DNA of 64,000 bases, taken from an uncultured Alphaproteobacteria bacterium (GTDB taxonomy: Bacteria; Pseudomonadota; Alphaproteobacteria; RF32; CAG-239). The notes under the pieces are model-generated. The model worked only from the letters and a program-made list of their open reading frames with translations. It was not told the origin of the DNA and ran no database searches. Each line of letters opens with the position of its first letter. Position 1 is the first letter of the stretch. Made by a program: the position numbers and the translations under genes. Of the stretch, positions 61,113 to 64,000 are shown one piece after another. The stretch is from contig CALXTN010000001.1 of NCBI GenBank assembly GCA_944391405.1, positions 68,503-132,502 on the forward strand, written 5' to 3'.

Positions 61113-63812
61113 ATGAGTAAATGGGTTTATACATTTGGTGATGGCAAAGCCGAAGGCGATGCCAGCATGCGTAACCTCCTCGGCGGTAAAGGTGCTAACT
61201 TGGCCGAAATGAATAAGGTCGGTTTGCCTGTTCCTCCAGGATTTACTGTTACAACTGAAGTTTGTACATATTATTACAATAACAATAAGACTTATCCTGC
61301 TGATTTGAAAGATCAAGTGAGAGCAGGTGTTGCTCATGTTGAAAGTATTATGGGCAAAAAATTTGCTGATGCAAATAATCCGTTGTTATTCTCTGTTCGT
61401 TCCGGTGCAAGAGTTTCTATGCCGGGTATGATGGATACTGTTTTGAACCTTGGTTTGAATGATGAAACAGTTAAAGCTTTGGCTAAAGCTTCCGGAAGCG
61501 AAAGATTTGCTTATGACTCTTATCGCCGTTTCTTGCAAATGTTCTCTGACGTGGTTTTGGGGGCTGATTTGGATTTGTATGAAGAAGCTTTGGATAATAT
61601 GAAAAAAGCTAAAGGATATAAATCTGATACAGATTTGACTGCTGATGACCTTAAAGAATTAGTAAAAGAATATAAAGAAATTGGTCAAAAAATTGGTAAA
61701 GTAGTTCCTCAAGATCCTTGGGAACAATTGTGGGCTGGTATTGGTGCTGTATTTGGTTCTTGGATGGTTGATCGTGCTATTACCTATCGTAAATTAAATA
61801 ACATTCCTGGTGACTGGGGAACAGCCGTTAACGTTCAAACCATGGTATTTGGTAATGCTGGTGACGATTGCGCTACTGGTGTTTGCTTCTCTCGTGATCC
61901 TGCTACTGGTGAAAATGTTTATTATGGTGAATATCTTGTAAATGCTCAAGGTGAAGACGTTGTTGCTGGTATTCGTACTCCGCAACCTATGGCCTCTAAG
62001 GGAGATGGTACTTCTTTGGAAGAAAAATGGCCTCACCTCTATAAAGAATTAGTAGATGTTCGTAATAATCTCGAAGCTCACTATAAAGATATGCAAGATA
62101 TGGAATTTACTATTGAACATGGTAAACTCTGGATGTTGCAATGCCGTAATGGTAAGAGAACTGCTGCTGCTGCTGTTCGTATGGCTGTTGAAATGTATGA
62201 AGAAGGTATGCTTTCTAAAGAAGAAGCTATCATGCGCGTAGGTGCTGATCAACTTGATCAATTGTTGCACCCAATGCTCGATCCTAAAGCTGAAAAGAAA
62301 GTTATCGCTACAGGTCTTCCTGCTTCTCCTGGTGCTGCTGTAGGTCGTGCTGTGTTTAATGCAGAAGATGCTGAAGCATGGGCTTCTCGTGGTGAAAAGG
62401 TTATCCTTATTCGTAATGAAACTTCTCCTGAAGATATTGGCGGTATGCATGCTTCTCAAGGTGTGATTACAGCTCGTGGTGGTATGACTTCTCACGCTGC
62501 AGTTGTTGCTCGTGGTATGGGTACTCCTTGCGTTTCCGGTTCTACAGATATTGTTATTGATTACAAAGCTAAAACAATGTCTACTAAATCTGGCGTTGTA
62601 ATTAATGAAGGTGATTGGGTTTCTTTGGATGGTGCTAAAGGACAAATCATTGAAGGAAAAATTCCAACAGTTCAAGTTGAAATGACCGGTAATTTTGGTA
62701 AATTGATGACTTGGGTTGATGAAATCAAAACTATGAAAGTTCGCGCTAACGCTGAAACTCCAAAAGATGCTAAACAAGCTCGTGATTTTGGTGCTGAAGG
62801 TATTGGTTTGGCTCGTACAGAACATATGTTCTTTGATGCTAATCGTATTGCTGATATGCGTGCTATGATTTTGTCTGATAACGAAGAAGGTCGTCGTACG
62901 GCTTTGGCTCGTTTGTTGCCATATCAAAAACAAGATTTTATTGACTTGTTTACAATTATGGATGGTCTGCCAGTTACTGTTCGTTTGTTAGACCCACCGT
63001 TGCACGAATTCTTGCCGCATACTGATGCTGAAATGAAAGAATTAGCTGATAAAATGGGTATGACTTTGGAACAAGTTAAAACTCGTTCTGAAAAATTGCA
63101 CGAACAAAACCCAATGTTAGGTCACCGTGGTTGCCGTTTGGCTGTTACATATCCGGAAATTGCTGAAATGCAAGCTACAGCTATCTTAGAAGCAGCTTTG
63201 GAATGCCAAGAAAAAGGTATTAAAGTAACTCCGGAAATTGAAGTTCCTTTGACAGGTTCTAAGAAAGAGTTGGATATCGTTAAAAATGTTATTGATGAAA
63301 CAGCTCAAAAAGTATTTGCCGCTAAAGGTAAGAAGATTGACTACCTTGTTGGTACAATGATTGAATTGCCTCGTGCAGCTTTGATGGCTGAAGAAATTGC
63401 AGAATCTGCAGGTTTCTTTGGTTTTGGTACAAATGACCTTACTCAAACAACTTTGGGCATGAGTCGTGATGATACTGGTGCTATCTTAGATGAATATAGA
63501 GCTAAAGGAGTGTATGTTGCAGATCCTTTTGCGTCCATTGATGTTGATGGTGTTGGTAAATTGGTTCGTCGTGCAGCCGTTCATGGCCGTATGACAAATC
63601 CTGATTTACACTTAGGTGTTTGCGGTGAACACGGTGGTGATCCTGCTTCTATTGAATTTTTCAATTCTGTAGGGTTGGATTACGTTTCTTGTTCTCCATT
63701 CCGCGTACCTGTTGCTCGTTTGGCTGCAGCTCAAGCTGCTGTTAAACAAAAAGGACAACCTAAAGCTGTTGATGCTGCTAAAGAAGGTTGCTGTTGTAAG
63801 AAAGCTTGCTAA
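61113..63812 (+). CDS. ppdK: Pyruvate phosphate dikinase
   Basis: The 899-residue enzyme interconverts pyruvate, ATP and phosphate with phosphoenolpyruvate, AMP and pyrophosphate. Landmarks are the N-terminal ATP-grasp domain (GGKGANLAEMNKVG, SVRSGARVSMPGMMDTVLN), the swivelling phosphohistidine domain GGMTSHAAVVARG, and the C-terminal PEP-binding barrel with IGLARTEHMFF, GTMIELPRAALMA and LHLGVCGEHGGDPASIEFF. A TAGGAGC site precedes the ATG. The last residues, EGCCCKKAC, form a cysteine-rich tail not part of the normal fold. Codon use (GGT, GCT, CGT) suggests high expression. It is a single gene with its own terminator. Confidence 0.97.
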   Translation: MSKWVYTFGDGKAEGDASMRNLLGGKGANLAEMNKVGLPVPPGFTVTTEVCTYYYNNNKTYPADLKDQVRAGVAHVESIMGKKFADANNPLLFSVRSGARVSMPGMMDTVLNLGLNDETVKALAKASGSERFAYDSYRRFLQMFSDVVLGADLDLYEEALDNMKKAKGYKSDTDLTADDLKELVKEYKEIGQKIGKVVPQDPWEQLWAGIGAVFGSWMVDRAITYRKLNNIPGDWGTAVNVQTMVFGNAGDDCATGVCFSRDPATGENVYYGEYLVNAQGEDVVAGIRTPQPMASKGDGTSLEEKWPHLYKELVDVRNNLEAHYKDMQDMEFTIEHGKLWMLQCRNGKRTAAAAVRMAVEMYEEGMLSKEEAIMRVGADQLDQLLHPMLDPKAEKKVIATGLPASPGAAVGRAVFNAEDAEAWASRGEKVILIRNETSPEDIGGMHASQGVITARGGMTSHAAVVARGMGTPCVSGSTDIVIDYKAKTMSTKSGVVINEGDWVSLDGAKGQIIEGKIPTVQVEMTGNFGKLMTWVDEIKTMKVRANAETPKDAKQARDFGAEGIGLARTEHMFFDANRIADMRAMILSDNEEGRRTALARLLPYQKQDFIDLFTIMDGLPVTVRLLDPPLHEFLPHTDAEMKELADKMGMTLEQVKTRSEKLHEQNPMLGHRGCRLAVTYPEIAEMQATAILEAALECQEKGIKVTPEIEVPLTGSKKELDIVKNVIDETAQKVFAAKGKKIDYLVGTMIELPRAALMAEEIAESAGFFGFGTNDLTQTTLGMSRDDTGAILDEYRAKGVYVADPFASIDVDGVGKLVRRAAVHGRMTNPDLHLGVCGEHGGDPASIEFFNSVGLDYVSCSPFRVPVARLAAAQAAVKQKGQPKAVDAAKEGCCCKKAC

Positions 63813-63834
63813 TTATTTAGTTTAGCTCATATGG

Positions 63835-63866
63835 AACCCCGCTCTAAACAGAGTGGGGTTTTTTGT
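63835..63866 (+). terminator. Intrinsic terminator of ppdK
   Basis: AACCCCGCTCT / AGAGTGGGGTT (11 pairs with one G-T) and a 4-base loop are followed by TTTTTT. It lies 22 bases after the ppdK stop. Confidence 0.95.
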
Positions 63867-63971
63867 ATATATCTTTTATTTTTATTTGATTAGATTTTTT
63901 ATTCACAGCATTATGTTTATAGATGTAAAGCTTTTGCTTTTTATTTTGAGTTGTTTTTTAGGGAGTTTGAA

Positions 63972-64000
63972 ATGAATAAATTTGAAAGTATTGTTGAAAC
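63972..64000 (+). CDS. Start of a truncated gene at the window edge
   Basis: An ATG at 63972 follows GGGAG at 63961-63965 and opens a frame, MNKFESIVE, that runs off the end. The good ribosome-binding site supports a real start. The product cannot be identified from nine residues. Confidence 0.55.

Noticed and set aside
62049-62933. A 294-codon minus-strand open frame antisense to ppdK
   Set aside because: It arises from the strong codon bias of ppdK. Its product is Ser/Thr/His/Asn-rich, without a ribosome-binding site or family motif.

Overview
The window reads as a contiguous piece of a low-GC (roughly one third G+C, by eye) alphaproteobacterial chromosome. The evidence is the lpxC-bamD-recN block, gpmI-envC-ctpA-rppH, the short HprK next to tsaE, an IalB-type protein, pyruvate phosphate dikinase, and above all the parB-parA-rsmG-mnmG / mnmE-rho / coaE-dnaQ neighbourhood that flanks oriC in many alphaproteobacteria. 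The envelope is Gram-negative (RND pump, NodT-type outer-membrane factor, BamD, LpxC, porins, Tol, Mla). I see no phage, insertion sequence, CRISPR or tRNA gene. A host-associated, uncultured-type lineage is plausible, but that is inference.

Layout. 0-2.3 kb: end of an RND efflux pump and its outer-membrane factor. 2.3-4.4 kb (minus): solute-binding protein, GST-like protein and a small lipoprotein. 4.5-8.6 kb: an FlhG-like ATPase with an eroded P-loop, a membrane J-domain/SH3 protein, tgt and a LOG-family protein. 8.6-12.4 kb (minus): rnpB, lpxC, bamD, recN. 12.5-18.3 kb: beta-barrel protein, glmM, a convergent TPR lipoprotein and a family-4 uracil-DNA glycosylase. 17.5-21.8 kb: two related four-cysteine exported proteins, a small three-helix protein, then tolQ-tolR-tolA without tolB or pal. 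21.8-23.5 kb (minus): porin plus a pseudo-receiver response regulator. 23.7-28.3 kb: gpmI, envC-like, ctpA, rppH. 28.3-33.4 kb: a Bat (aerotolerance-type) operon with a BatB-BatC fusion. 33.4-39 kb: SNase-like protein, tsaE, hprK, mlaE, mlaF, radA, cvpA. 39-49.5 kb: tyrS, a diverged anmK, a GldA-type ATPase with a 1149-residue permease/GldG/DUF4340 fusion, a CDF transporter, rlmN, an IalB-like protein and cca.

49.7-58.4 kb is a minus-strand replication/segregation and tRNA-modification block: parB, parA, rsmG, mnmG, mnmE, rho. It is interrupted by one very AT-rich plus-strand orphan gene. Three parS or parS-like 16-mers lie inside rsmG, mnmG and the orphan gene. Gene direction then flips across a 517-bp AT-rich gap (58386-58902) that holds a cluster of DnaA-box-like nonamers, so this gap is my candidate oriC. 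coaE, dnaQ, pgeF and ppdK run away from it to the right. The ParAB system, the parS sites and the putative origin would act together in chromosome segregation.

Most interesting: the parS cluster including a site inside an orphan gene, the candidate oriC, the tandem four-cysteine exported proteins upstream of tolQRA, the FlhG-like/J-domain pair, the GldF-GldG-DUF4340 fusion, and several enzymes whose signature residues have changed (SNase-like, AnmK-like, response-regulator receiver, BatB MIDAS).
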